Notes: generated from the letters alone by a model not told the origin. A DNA stretch of 64,000 bases from Micromonospora chaiyaphumensis (GCF_900091435.1 NZ_FMCS01000002.1:434001-498000); one strand, 5' to 3'. Shown: positions 44,492 to 52,554, counted from the stretch's first letter. Numbers and translations are program-made.

Positions 44492-44506
44492 TACCCCCGA
44501 GGGGTA
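44492..44506. promoter_or_regulatory. CsoR operator 3 (csoR side) and csoR promoter
   Basis: TACCCCCGAGGGGTA, flanked by CCGTACC and GGTACGG that extend the symmetry. Directly after it, TATCCT (44510-44515) ends 7 bases before the csoR ATG, so csoR is probably autoregulated and its mRNA leaderless. Confidence 0.8.
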
Positions 44507-44522
44507 CGGTATCCTTGACGTC

Positions 44523-44822
44523 ATGACCGCACCGACGACCCCGACCCGGGGCTACACCGCCAGCAAGGACCAGCTGCTCGCGCGGCTCCGCCGCATCGAG
44601 GGCCAGGTCCGCGGCATCGAGAAGATGGTCGAGGACGACCGCTACTGCATCGACGTGCTGACCCAGATCTCCGCCATTCAGGCCGCGCTGGACAAGGTCG
44701 GCCTCGGCCTGCTCGACGGGCACGCCCGGCACTGCATGCACGAGGGCGCCGCCGAGGGCCGTGCCGACGAGATGGCCACCGAGATGATGGCCGCCGTCGG
44801 CCGCCTCATGAAGCGCGGCTGA
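44523..44822 (+). CDS. csoR: CsoR copper-sensing repressor
   Basis: All-helical Cu(I)-responsive repressor of 99 residues. Ligands Cys42 (DRYCIDVL), His67 and Cys71 (DGHARHCMHEG) have exactly the spacing of the Mycobacterium tuberculosis CsoR Cys-His-Cys site. RRIEGQVRGIEKMVEDD is the conserved first helix. Copper binding releases it from the TACCCCC-type operators in the divergent region, de-repressing copZ, the His-rich gene, copA and itself. Confidence 0.95.
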   Translation: MTAPTTPTRGYTASKDQLLARLRRIEGQVRGIEKMVEDDRYCIDVLTQISAIQAALDKVGLGLLDGHARHCMHEGAAEGRADEMATEMMAAVGRLMKRG

Positions 44823-44855
44823 GCACGACCTTCGCCGTTGCCGGCCCCGCCGGAC

Positions 44856-44897
44856 CGGTTCGGGTGCCCCGCCGCGAGCGACCGGACACCCGAACCG
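44856..44897. terminator. Terminator between csoR and the DUF305 gene
   Basis: CGGTTCGGGTG (44856-44866) and CACCCGAACCG (44887-44897) pair perfectly over 11 bases around a 20-base loop, between convergent stops at 44822 and 44906. Confidence 0.65.
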
Positions 44898-44905
44898 TCA
44901 CCCGC

Positions 44906-45532
44906 TCAGAGTCGGTCGAGCAGCTTCCGCATGGCGCCGATCTCGCCCTCCTGGGTGATGACGATCTGCCGGGCGAGCGCCGTGGCGTCCGGGTGGGTGC
45001 CGCGGGCGGTCTCCTCCTTCGCCATGGTGACGGCGCCCTCGTGGTGGGCGATCATCATGGTCAGGAACTGCCGGTCGAAGTCGCTGCCGGACGCCGCGGC
45101 CAGCTTCGCAAGGTCCGCCTCCGACATCATCCCGGACGTGCCGTGGTCCATCCCCGGCATGCCGTGCCCGGCGCTCGCCGAGGGCGCCGGCCGGCCCCAG
45201 GCGGCGAGCCAGCCGGTCATGGTGGCGATCTCCGGCGCCTGGGCCGCCTTGATCTGCGCAGCCAGCCGCTTGACCTCCGGGTCGGCAGCCCGGGTCTCCG
45301 CCAGCCCGGCCATCTCCACGGCCTGCTGGTGGTGCGGGATCATCATCTGCGCGAACATCACGTCCGCGGCGCCGAACGAGGCCGCGGCCCCGGCGGTGGG
45401 CGTGCCGGTGGCGGCCGACGGATCGTGGCCGGCGGTCGGGTGGTCGGCGCCGCCGCAGGCGGACAGGACGAACGCGGCCGTGAGCGCGGCGCCGGCCAGG
45501 GCGGCCGGGCGCGCGAGGGTACGAGTGAACAC
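44906..45532 (-). CDS. DUF305 lipoprotein (copper-associated)
   Basis: 208-residue exported lipoprotein: signal peptide with lipobox FVLSAC, a short His/Ala linker, then two DUF305 repeats, each with a helix carrying MMIPHHQQAVEMA and MMIAHHEGAVTMA, and between them the His/Met stretch GHGMPGMDHG. Paired HH motifs form metal sites in related ferritin-like proteins. DUF305 proteins are commonly encoded beside copper-resistance genes, as here. AAAGG precedes the GTG at 45532. The DUF6153-like gene upstream on the same strand may belong to the same unit. Confidence 0.88.
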   Translation of the reverse strand: MFTRTLARPAALAGAALTAAFVLSACGGADHPTAGHDPSAATGTPTAGAAASFGAADVMFAQMMIPHHQQAVEMAGLAETRAADPEVKRLAAQIKAAQAPEIATMTGWLAAWGRPAPSASAGHGMPGMDHGTSGMMSEADLAKLAAASGSDFDRQFLTMMIAHHEGAVTMAKEETARGTHPDATALARQIVITQEGEIGAMRKLLDRL

Positions 45533-45574
45533 GAGTGAGCCTTTCGGGTGTCGGAACGAACGCAGCGGTCGGCG

Positions 45575-45606
45575 GACGCGGGTACCGGTGGTCCGGTCCC
45601 CGCGTC
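45575..45606. terminator. Hairpin between the DUF6153-like and DUF305 genes
   Basis: GACGCGGGTACCGG (45575-45588) pairs with CCGGTCCCCGCGTC (45593-45606) with one mismatch and a 4-base loop. It would terminate or attenuate transcription coming from the DUF6153-like gene. Confidence 0.6.
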
Positions 45607-45613
45607 GGGCGTC

Positions 45614-46039
45614 CTATCTGCGCAGCACCGACGTCGCCGCCAGGCGTAACCCGTGGGACCGGGGTGGCGGGGCCCGTGGGCCGGTGGCGAGCCGGAGCGG
45701 GCCGGGGACCGTGGGAAAGGCGCTCCGCGACCCGGCCCCCAGCAGCACGGCGAGCAGCAGCACGACGGCGAAGGCGCCCAGCACGGCCAGGCAGACGCTC
45801 CACCCGGACGAGTCGTTGCCCGGGTGGGTCAGCGGCAGCGCGCGCACCGGGCAGCCGCCGTCCCCGCAGTCCGCGGCGGTGGCGGCCGCTCCGGTGTGTC
45901 CGGCGGCGTGGGCGGCCGGCCGTTCCGCCGGCTCGTGCCCGCCGTGGCCGAGAGTGTGCATCGCGGTCAACCCGACCAGCGTGCTGAGCAGCAGCAGGAG
46001 CCGGACCCACCGCCCGCTCACCGCCGTCCGCGCCGCCAC
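45614..46039 (-). CDS. DUF6153-like small membrane protein
   Basis: 141-residue protein with an N-terminal hydrophobic segment (WVRLLLLLSTLVGLTAMHTLG), a His-rich loop (HGGHEPAERPAAHAAGH) with two Cys (ADCGDGGCPV), a second helix (CLAVLGAFAVVLLLAVLLGAG) and a basic C-terminus. The pattern (two helices, His/Cys loop) matches the DUF6153 type often found beside DUF305 genes, suggesting a metal-related membrane role. The start is uncertain: GTG 46039 or TTG 46060, neither with a clear ribosome site. Confidence 0.62.
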   Translation of the reverse strand: MAARTAVSGRWVRLLLLLSTLVGLTAMHTLGHGGHEPAERPAAHAAGHTGAAATAADCGDGGCPVRALPLTHPGNDSSGWSVCLAVLGAFAVVLLLAVLLGAGSRSAFPTVPGPLRLATGPRAPPPRSHGLRLAATSVLRR

Positions 46040-46205
46040 GCCCCCACGGTAGCCAACCAACCGGGCGCCCCGGCCCGGAACCGCCGGTCGCGTCCCCGGT
46101 GCGATCAGGCCACCTGGCTACCATTCCGGGCGAGGACCCGGCCCGCGTCGTTTCCGCGGGCACCGGGTGACACGTGTCCCGTCGCGAATCGTTGGGAGAG
46201 ACGCC

Positions 46206-47495
46206 ATGGGGGCCGACCACACCCGCCCGGCGCCGTCCGCCCCGCCGGGCGTACGGCGGATCCTGGTCGCGACGGTGGTGCCGCTCTTCCTGATCACCGT
46301 GGTCGCCGCGCTGGTGCTCTGGCCCCGGCAGGGCCCGGAGCCGGCGGACGCCCCGGCACTGCCCCGCTACCACGGCACCGTGACCCGGGTGGTGACCGAG
46401 CCGTGCCCGCCGACCCCGGAGGCGCCGGACGGGGCCTCGGGCGGGTCCGCCGGCCCGTGCGGGACGGTGACCGTCACCGCCGAGCAGGGCCCGGACGCCG
46501 GCCGGCAGGTGGAGACGCCGGTGCCCGTCGGCCCCGGCGCGCCCCGGGTCGAGGTCGGCGACAAGGTGATCCTGGTCGAGCTGACCGACCCGGCCGACCC
46601 GGCCGTGAAGACCTACAACATCGCCGAGCACCGCCGCGGCACGCCGCTGGTCTGGCTGGCGGTGCTGTTCGCCGTGGCGATCGTGGCCTTCGGCCGCTGG
46701 CGCGGGCTGGCCGCGCTCGCCGGGCTGGTGGCGAGTTTCGCCATCCTGCTCGGTTTCGTGCTGCCCGGCATCGGCGCCGGCCAGCCGCCGCTGCTCGTGG
46801 CGATCGTCGGCGCCGCGCTGATCATGTTCGTGGTGCTCTACCTGACCCACGGGATCACCGCGCAGACCTCGGTGGCCGTGCTCGGCACGCTCGGCAGCCT
46901 CGTGCTGACCGGGGTGCTCGGCACCCTGGCCACCGCCGCCACCCACCTGACCGGCTTCGGCAGCGAGGACGCGACCACCCTGTCGATGTTCCAGCGCGAC
47001 GTGGACCTGCACGGGCTCCTGCTGGCCGGCATCGTCATCGGCTCGCTCGGCGTGCTGGACGACGTGACGGTCACCCAGGCGGCCACGGTCACCGAGCTGG
47101 CCCACGCCAACCCCGCGCTCTCCCGTCGACACCTCTACCGGGCGGCCACCCGGGTGGGCCGGGCGCACATCGCGTCCACCGTCAACACCATCGTGCTGGC
47201 GTACGCGGGCGCCTCGCTGCCACTGCTGCTCCTGCTCGTCGCCGACTCCCGGCCGGTGAGCGAGATCCTGACGAGCGAGTTCCTGGCCCAGGAGATCGTC
47301 CGCAGCGCGGTGGCCACGCTCGGCCTGATCGCCGCCGTACCCCTGACCACCGGACTGGCCGCGGTGGTCACCACCGCCGGGCGGCGCCGCACCACCGCGG
47401 CACCGGCGGAGCCGCCGGCCCCACGACCGCCGGCCCGACGGGACGAGGCGCTGGAGGCCCTCGGCGGGGACAGGAGCACGGAGGCCGCATGGTGA
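46206..47495 (+). CDS. YibE/F-family membrane protein
   Basis: 429-residue multi-spanning protein. After a first helix (ILVATVVPLFLITVVAALVLW) comes an extracytoplasmic domain (YHGTVTRVVTEPCPPTP, VEVGDKVILVELTD), then about seven helices including FGRWRGLAALAGLVASFAIL, LYLTHGITAQTSVAVLGTLG and the conserved SLGVLDDVTVTQAATVTELA. YibE/F proteins are putative transporters of unknown substrate. ATG 46206 has GGGAGAG upstream. No terminator separates it clearly from the following riboswitch region. Confidence 0.85.
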   Translation: MGADHTRPAPSAPPGVRRILVATVVPLFLITVVAALVLWPRQGPEPADAPALPRYHGTVTRVVTEPCPPTPEAPDGASGGSAGPCGTVTVTAEQGPDAGRQVETPVPVGPGAPRVEVGDKVILVELTDPADPAVKTYNIAEHRRGTPLVWLAVLFAVAIVAFGRWRGLAALAGLVASFAILLGFVLPGIGAGQPPLLVAIVGAALIMFVVLYLTHGITAQTSVAVLGTLGSLVLTGVLGTLATAATHLTGFGSEDATTLSMFQRDVDLHGLLLAGIVIGSLGVLDDVTVTQAATVTELAHANPALSRRHLYRAATRVGRAHIASTVNTIVLAYAGASLPLLLLLVADSRPVSEILTSEFLAQEIVRSAVATLGLIAAVPLTTGLAAVVTTAGRRRTTAAPAEPPAPRPPARRDEALEALGGDRSTEAAW

Positions 47496-47597
47496 CACTC
47501 CGCAGCGTGACGATGGAATTCAAACGCGATCCTGGTCACGCAGGGCGAGGACGAATTCTCGCTATTGGTCGGCTTCCGGACGTAGAACACCGGGAGG

Positions 47598-47772
47598 ACT
47601 CTCGGGTAACCTCGCTGCCGGTCACCGCCGAAGGCGCGCACCCGCGCCAGCGGTGCCGCCGCCCAATCGCCCGCGGGCGAGCCGGGGAACCAGGTACATG
47701 GGGTGAATCCGCGCGAGCGGTAGGGGCCACTTCCGTCCCGAACCCGGCAGCTAACCCGGTCGGCGGCCGACG
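47598..47772 (+). ncRNA. c-di-AMP riboswitch (ydaO-yuaA family)
   Basis: The conserved blocks of the actinobacterial ydaO motif are present in order: CACCGCCGAAGG near 47623, GCCGGGGAACCAGGTA (47681-47696), TGGGGTGAATCC (47699-47710), TAGGGGCCACTTCCGTCCCG (47721-47740) and AACCCGGCAGCTAACC (47741-47756), closing with GGTCGGCGG. It ends just before the gene at 47785, a secreted cell-wall enzyme, the classical target class in actinobacteria. Binding c-di-AMP usually switches expression off. Outer limits are approximate. Confidence 0.92.
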
Positions 47773-47784
47773 GAAGGGAACACT

Positions 47785-48804
47785 GTGACGGCACCCCTGC
47801 GCCGCTGGCTGACCCCCGTGGTGGCCGTGCTCGCCGCGCTCACCGTGCTGGCCGGGCCGGCGCCGGCGACCGCGGCCCCGAGCACCCCCACCCCCTCGGG
47901 GCACTCGGAGGACGACGACGACCCCCTCATCACCGAGGCCATCGACAGCGCCAACCGGGCTTACCTCCAGGCCAAATCGAAGCTGGACAAGTCCCGCAAG
48001 CGCCAGCTCCAGCTCGCTCTGGAGGTGAAGGCGGCACAGGCGGAACTCGACGCGTTGAGCCCGCAGGTGGCCGAGATGGCCGCCCAGTCCTACCGGACCG
48101 GCCGGATGGGCGCCATGGCCATGCTCATGGACAGCAACAACCCCGACTCGTTCGTCCGGCGGGTCGCCGCCCTCGACGAGCTCAACCTGCTGAACGCGCA
48201 GAAACTCGCGGCCATCAACGCCGCGAAGACCCGTGCCGAGCAGGCCAAGATCGCGCTCGACGCCGAGGTGCGCGAGCAGGAGAAGCAGAAGAACGCGATG
48301 GCCCGCGAGAAGGCCGAGACGGAGAAGGCGCTCAAGCTGGTCGGCGGGATCGGCTTCACCGGCGGCCTGGTCTCGGCCACCTCACCGGTCGCCCGGATCG
48401 GCCCCGGCCGGACCTCCGACGGCGACTGGAAGCCGGAGTCGTGCAGCGAGAACGACCCGACCACCTCGGGTTGCATCACCCCCCGCACGCTGCACGCCTA
48501 CAAGGAGGTCAAGCGGGCCGGCTTCAACCGCTTCGTGGGCTGCTACCGCCCGGGCGGCCCGTGGGAGCACCCCAAGGGCCGGGCCTGCGACTGGTCCCTG
48601 CAGAACAGCGGTTTCTCCCCGTGGCGCACCAAGGACCAGCGGATGTACGGCAACAACGTGGCCGCCTTCCTCATCCGCAACGCCGACCGGCTCGGCATCT
48701 ACTACGTGATCTGGAACCGGCAGATCTGGTTCCCGGCCACCGGCTGGAAGTCCTACAGCGGGCCCTCCAACCACACCGACCACGTGCACATGTCGCTGCT
48801 CTGA
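47785..48804 (+). CDS. Secreted coiled-coil protein with D,D-peptidase-like C-terminal domain
   Basis: 339-residue exported protein. A Sec signal (LTPVVAVLAALTVLAGPAPATA) precedes a coiled coil of about 150 residues (for example LDKSRKRQLQLALEVKAAQA and AEQAKIALDAEVREQEKQKN) resembling NlpC/P60-associated regulators, then a C-terminal domain with two Cys (ESCSENDPTTSGC) and HPKGRACDWSL plus NHTDHVHMSLL, the His/Asp zinc motif of the ARB_07466/VanY-type family. It probably cleaves or remodels peptidoglycan. AAGGGAA precedes the GTG. Expression is under a c-di-AMP riboswitch, linking wall hydrolysis to osmotic or K+ status. Confidence 0.87.
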   Translation: MTAPLRRWLTPVVAVLAALTVLAGPAPATAAPSTPTPSGHSEDDDDPLITEAIDSANRAYLQAKSKLDKSRKRQLQLALEVKAAQAELDALSPQVAEMAAQSYRTGRMGAMAMLMDSNNPDSFVRRVAALDELNLLNAQKLAAINAAKTRAEQAKIALDAEVREQEKQKNAMAREKAETEKALKLVGGIGFTGGLVSATSPVARIGPGRTSDGDWKPESCSENDPTTSGCITPRTLHAYKEVKRAGFNRFVGCYRPGGPWEHPKGRACDWSLQNSGFSPWRTKDQRMYGNNVAAFLIRNADRLGIYYVIWNRQIWFPATGWKSYSGPSNHTDHVHMSLL

Positions 48805-48816
48805 CGACGTACGCAG

Positions 48817-48849
48817 AAGGGCCGGCCCGCGATGCGCGGGCCGGCCCTT
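48817..48849. terminator. Bidirectional terminator
   Basis: AAGGGCCGGCCCGCG (48817-48831) pairs perfectly with CGCGGGCCGGCCCTT (48835-48849) around a 3-base loop, between the convergent stops at 48804 and 48868. Confidence 0.85.
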
Positions 48850-48867
48850 CGACGTTTCCCCGGCCGG

Positions 48868-49530
48868 TCAGCCCGCCAGCGCCGAATCCGCGGGCGCGGC
48901 CGGGGCGGGCACCGGGGTGACCGGCGAACCGGCCTGGGCCACCGTGCGTACCTCGCCGGCGCTGAGCCGGTACGACAGGCCGACCACGGCGCACCGCCCG
49001 GCGGCCACCTCGCCGGCGAGCACCGTGGAGCGGGCCAGCAGCGCCTCCACGGTCTGCGCGATGTGGACGTCGACGATCCCGTCGAGATCCTCGACGCCCT
49101 CCCGGGCAGCCCGGAGCAGGCTGGGCGCGACGGCGTCCACCACCGCGCCGAGGTGCCCGGACGGCGACGTGCCGGTGCGGACCGCCTCGCGGGCGGCCTG
49201 GACCGCGCCGCAGGAGTCGTGGCCGAGCACCACCACGAGCGGGGTGCCCAGCACGGTCACCGCGTATTCGACGCTGCCGAGCACCTCCGGGCCGGCGGTG
49301 TGGCCGGCGGTGCGGACGACGAAGAGGTCACCGAGGCCGCGGTCAAAGATGATCTCGGCGGCGAGCCGGGAGTCGGAGCAGCCGACGAGCACCGCGAACG
49401 GGTGCTGGCCGTCGGCGACCGCCGCCCGGTGTCCGGCGTCCTGGTTGGGATGGTGCGGGGCACCGGTGACGAACCGTCGGTTACCGGCGTAAAGCTCGGC
49501 GAGCGCCTGCTCGGGAGTGGTCGGCGGCAC
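48868..49530 (-). CDS. Beta-class carbonic anhydrase
   Basis: Zinc enzyme interconverting CO2 and bicarbonate, 220 residues, cytoplasmic. The zinc ligands and catalytic dyad are Cys51 with Asp53-Arg55 (VGCSDSR), His104 and Cys107 (LGHDSCGAV). The C-terminus has VGLSYRLSAGEVRTV. The last 20 residues are Pro/Ala-rich and probably disordered. GTG 49530 has GAGG upstream. Divergent from a winged-helix gene with a 205-base gap. Confidence 0.93.
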   Translation of the reverse strand: MPPTTPEQALAELYAGNRRFVTGAPHHPNQDAGHRAAVADGQHPFAVLVGCSDSRLAAEIIFDRGLGDLFVVRTAGHTAGPEVLGSVEYAVTVLGTPLVVVLGHDSCGAVQAAREAVRTGTSPSGHLGAVVDAVAPSLLRAAREGVEDLDGIVDVHIAQTVEALLARSTVLAGEVAAGRCAVVGLSYRLSAGEVRTVAQAGSPVTPVPAPAAPADSALAG

Positions 49531-49735
49531 TGGTCCTCACCTCGTCCTCGCGCATGAAAGCCCTGGTCAGCTGGCCGGCGGCGGAGGCGGCCTCGGCACC
49601 CACGGTCACACGCAGCCCAAGGTACGTCAAGATTTACGTGATACGGATTTCATACGTTGCGTCACCCTTGACGGCGGGCCCCGCAGCGCCCGGCGAGCGA
49701 GGGCAGAACCGGGACAGGCGCGCAGGGGCCATACG

Positions 49736-50065
49736 ATGACCACCATGGCGACGACACCGGGTGCGAGAGGCAGCGGCCGGAACTGGACCTTCCTCACCAA
49801 CCACGGGCACGTGCTCCTGGCCATCGCCCGCAACCCCACCGCCCGGCTACGGGACGTGGCCGACGAGGTGGGGGTCACCGAGCGGGCCGCCCAGGCGATC
49901 GTCGCCGACCTGGAAGCCGGTGGCTACCTGCGTCGCACCCGGGTGGGGCGGCGCAACGAGTACACGGTCAACCCGAGCGGGCACTTCCGGCACCCGGCCG
50001 AGGCCGACCAGCAGGTGGGTGCCCTGCTCGCCCTCTTCACCGCCGAGCCGGTGACCGGGAGCTGA
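49736..50065 (+). CDS. Winged-helix (MarR-like) DNA-binding protein
   Basis: 109-residue regulator: NWTFLTNHGHVLLAIARNPT, then the helix-turn-helix ARLRDVADEVGVTERAAQAIVADLEAGGYLRRTRVGRRNEYTVN and a short helix (ADQQVGALLALF). One winged-helix domain, no ligand domain. AGGGG lies before ATG 49736; ATG 49745 is possible. Target unknown; the AT-rich divergent region at 49620-49665 (ACGTCAAGATTTACGTGAT and CATACGTTGCG) may hold its operator. It directly precedes mycP but no shared operon is implied because mycP has its own promoter. Confidence 0.82.
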   Translation: MTTMATTPGARGSGRNWTFLTNHGHVLLAIARNPTARLRDVADEVGVTERAAQAIVADLEAGGYLRRTRVGRRNEYTVNPSGHFRHPAEADQQVGALLALFTAEPVTGS

Positions 50066-50107
50066 CCGCTCCTCGCGTACGCCCGTCACCGTGCACGGCC
50101 CGACGAC

Positions 50108-50121
50108 GGTAATCTCACCGC
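50108..50121 (+). promoter_or_regulatory. Promoter -10 of mycP, leaderless transcript likely
   Basis: GGTAATCTC at 50108-50116 contains a good -10 (TAATCT, 50110-50115) that ends 6 bases before the GTG of mycP, so the mRNA probably starts at the initiation codon. The same 9-mer occurs at 58154-58162 in the eccC/eccD promoter region. Confidence 0.55.
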
Positions 50122-51360
50122 GTGCGCGACAGCTTGCGGCCGGACGGAACGACGGAGCGCGTCCGGCCCGGACACCGGATCCGATCCGTCCTCTCCGGAG
50201 CGTCGGTCGCCGCCCTGCTCGGCGGCGTGCTGGCGGTGCCCGCGCCCGCCGTGGCGGCCCCGAAGTGCGGCCCGGCCGGCGGGCCCGCCCCGACCGCGGC
50301 CCCCTGGGCGCTGACCCGGCTCGACCCGGCCGGAGCCTGGCGCGTCACCAAGGGGCAGGGCATCACCGTCGCGGTCATCGACTCCGGCGTCTCCCCCACC
50401 CACCCGCTGCTGCGCGGGCGGGTGCTCCCCGGTGAGGACTTCAACCAGCTCGCCAAGCTCGACGGCCAGTGCGACCTGGTCGGCCACGGCACCCTGATCG
50501 CGGGCATCATCGCCGGCAAGGAGGGCACCGGCACGCCCTACACGGGGATCGCGCCGGAGGCCAGGATCCTGCCGGTGCGCGTGCTGGCCGACAACCAGAA
50601 GGCCTTCGACGAGTCCATCCCGGCCGAGATCGGCAAGGCCATCCGGTGGGCGGCCGACCACGACGCCGACGTGATCAACCTGTCGCTGGTCACCCTCGAC
50701 GACCCGGCCCTGAAGGCGGCCGTCGACTACGCCCTCGGCAAGGGCGTGATCCTGGTGGCCGCCGCCGGCAACCGGCAGGAGAATCAGCAGGACCAGCCGG
50801 CGTACCCGGCCTCGTACCCGGGCGTCATCGCGGTGGCCGGGGTGGACGAGAACGGCGGCCACGTCGGCAGTTCGGTCACCGGCGACTACGTGGACATCGC
50901 CGCGCCCGGCCTGAACATCATGGGCCCGGCCCCGCAGGGCTCCGGCTACCTGGCCGAGCCGCAGGGCGGCACGAGCTTCGCCACCGGATACGTCTCCGGG
51001 GTCGCCGCTCTGGTGCGGGCCGCGCACCCGGACATCAGCCCGCAGGACGTGGCGTTCCGGCTCACCCGGACCGCCGACAACCCGCCCGACGGGCACAACC
51101 CGCTGGTCGGCTACGGGGTCGTCAACCCGTACCGGGCGGTGACCAGCCTGCTGGGCACCCGCAGCGACCCGCCGCTGGGCGCCATGCCGGCGCCCGCGCC
51201 GCACACCGACCCGCTGGCCTGGCAGCGCACCGTGGCGATCTGGGCGGCCGTGATCGGCGCGGTGCTGGCCGGCGCCCTGCTGGCGCTGCGGCCGATCCTG
51301 GTGCGGGGCCGCCGGCGCGGCTGGCGCCCCGGGCGGGGCACCACGCCACAGGACGCCTGA
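50122..51360 (+). CDS. mycP: Mycosin, type VII secretion subtilisin-like protease
   Basis: Membrane-anchored serine protease of the ESX complex, 412 residues. A signal peptide (VLSGASVAALLGGVLAVPAPAVAA) is followed by the S8 domain with triad Asp87 (VAVIDSG), His122 (VGHGT) and Ser285 (GGTSFATG), oxyanion Asn217 (AAAGN), Cys49/Cys117 likely bridged, a Pro linker and a C-terminal helix (AIWAAVIGAVLAGALLALRPI) with a basic tail. MycP stabilises the EccBCDE complex and trims substrates. It is transcribed toward the minus-strand esx genes. Confidence 0.94.
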   Translation: MRDSLRPDGTTERVRPGHRIRSVLSGASVAALLGGVLAVPAPAVAAPKCGPAGGPAPTAAPWALTRLDPAGAWRVTKGQGITVAVIDSGVSPTHPLLRGRVLPGEDFNQLAKLDGQCDLVGHGTLIAGIIAGKEGTGTPYTGIAPEARILPVRVLADNQKAFDESIPAEIGKAIRWAADHDADVINLSLVTLDDPALKAAVDYALGKGVILVAAAGNRQENQQDQPAYPASYPGVIAVAGVDENGGHVGSSVTGDYVDIAAPGLNIMGPAPQGSGYLAEPQGGTSFATGYVSGVAALVRAAHPDISPQDVAFRLTRTADNPPDGHNPLVGYGVVNPYRAVTSLLGTRSDPPLGAMPAPAPHTDPLAWQRTVAIWAAVIGAVLAGALLALRPILVRGRRRGWRPGRGTTPQDA

Positions 51361-51456
51361 GCGGCGGTCCGGCGCCGAACAGCAGCACGCCCCGAAAACG
51401 CACCACGGCCCCGACCCCGGCGTGAGCCGGAGCGGAGCCGCAGCGGACCGGTCGGG

Positions 51457-51735
51457 TCAGCCCCAGACCTTCGAGTTGCTCATCTCGGTGGTCATGTAGT
51501 TCTCGCGGGCGATGCCCACCGCGTGGCCGATGTCGTTCAGGACCTTGTTGATGTCCCGCACGGCGGCGTCCCACTGAGCCTGGTGCTGCTGGTAGGCGAC
51601 GCGGTCCTGGCCCTCCCACTCGAGCTTCGTCAGCATCGAGCGCAGCGTGTCCAGCTTCTCGTCGATGGTCCGCGAGATGGTCTGCATCTGCTGGTTGCTG
51701 CTCTCGAGAACGGCGTAGTCAACCTTGATGCTCAT
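51457..51735 (-). CDS. WXG100-family ESX protein A
   Basis: 92-residue helical hairpin protein (EsxA/EsxB type). The turn motif is WEG (LEWEGQDRVAY) near residue 41, and the tail has the secretion signal Y-x-x-x-E (ENYMTTEMS). SIKVDYAVLESSNQQMQTIS is the first helix. Forms a dimer, probably with the WXG100 protein encoded directly upstream, and is exported by EccC. A 28-base gap and shared orientation suggest an esx pair operon. Confidence 0.92.
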   Translation of the reverse strand: MSIKVDYAVLESSNQQMQTISRTIDEKLDTLRSMLTKLEWEGQDRVAYQQHQAQWDAAVRDINKVLNDIGHAVGIARENYMTTEMSNSKVWG

Positions 51736-51763
51736 CGGTTCCTCCTCTGCCTGTCTCTGCGGA

Positions 51764-52072
51764 TCACGGGTTGAGAGCAGAGTGGAACTTGTCCAGCATC
51801 TGCTGCTGCTCTTCGTCGTTGACCTGGTGCGTGGTGCCCGACTTGTCGAGCAGGTCGGCGATGTTGTCCATCGCCGTCAGCAGCTTGTTCGTGTCCTCGT
51901 TCCAGCGCTGCATCAGGTTCTGGAAACCCGTGGACGCCCCGCCCTTCCAGGCGATGGCCAGGTCGTCGACCACGTTCCAGAGCTTCTTCAGCTCACCGTC
52001 GACGTCGCTGCGCGTGGACCGCACGTCACTCGCGGCGGTGTGCAGAGTCGCTGCACTGACCTCGAACGCCAT
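51764..52072 (-). CDS. WXG100-family ESX protein B
   Basis: 102-residue helical hairpin with the WKG turn (LAIAWKGGASTGFQNLM) near residue 42. It starts AFEVSAATLHTAASDVRSTR and ends in a flexible acidic tail (NDEEQQQMLDKFHSALNP) without a clear Y-x-x-x-D/E, so it probably rides with its partner, whose gene follows 28 bases later. The upstream 204 bases hold its promoter. Confidence 0.92.
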   Translation of the reverse strand: MAFEVSAATLHTAASDVRSTRSDVDGELKKLWNVVDDLAIAWKGGASTGFQNLMQRWNEDTNKLLTAMDNIADLLDKSGTTHQVNDEEQQQMLDKFHSALNP

Positions 52073-52276
52073 GCTTCACACCCTTCCGTCATCTCTGTGG
52101 CGGCGGATCCGCCGCGCCCCTCCCCCGCGGCAAGGCGTACACACCCCACCGACGGACACTTCAACCGAACCGTAGCGGACGACGTCCAATCCGCGCAGCC
52201 CTGCTTCCCCATGGCGCACAACGACGTCCGGCGATCAGACCGTACGACGTGGACGGTCGGCGGCGCCAGCAGGGGG
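52073..52276. other. Intergenic region upstream of the esx pair
   Basis: 204 bases without a gene. It should contain the esx promoter on the minus strand. The heptamer ACGACGT occurs three times (52179, 52221 and 52244), spaced 42 and 23 bases, which could be chance or a regulator site. Confidence 0.35.
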
Positions 52277-52537
52277 TCAGGACGGCCGGCGGTAGGACCG
52301 GACGTGCATCAGCACGCCGAAGACCAGCACCACCGCCAGCAGCGCCACGAACAGCCAGAGCACCGGCCGGTCGAGCGCCCGGTCGAGCACGACCGGAATC
52401 AGCGCGGCGACCCCGGTGAGCAACACCACCTCGCCGGCCCGCTTCGCCCACGCGGCGCGGGACAACTGGGCGACCAGCGCCAGCCCGAGGAAGACCGGCA
52501 CGGTCACCAGGAAGTACACGAAGAGCACCAAGGTCAC
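52277..52537 (-). CDS. Small membrane protein of the ESX locus
   Basis: 86-residue protein with three hydrophobic segments: TLVLFVYFLVTVPVFLGLAL, VVLLTGVAALIPVVLD and LWLFVALLAVVLVFGVLMHV, and a basic loop between one and two. Start GTG 52537 with AAGGGG upstream. It follows the larger membrane protein gene by 17 bases, so they are likely cotranscribed and may act together. No family recognised; restricted to this type of ESX locus as far as I can tell. Confidence 0.65.
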   Translation of the reverse strand: MTLVLFVYFLVTVPVFLGLALVAQLSRAAWAKRAGEVVLLTGVAALIPVVLDRALDRPVLWLFVALLAVVLVFGVLMHVRSYRRPS

Positions 52538-52554
52538 CTCGGACCCCTTCCCCG

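Noticed and set aside
52179..52250. Three ACGACGT heptamers upstream of the esx pair as an operator array
   Set aside because: The word is short, GC-typical and irregularly spaced; too weak to call without statistics.
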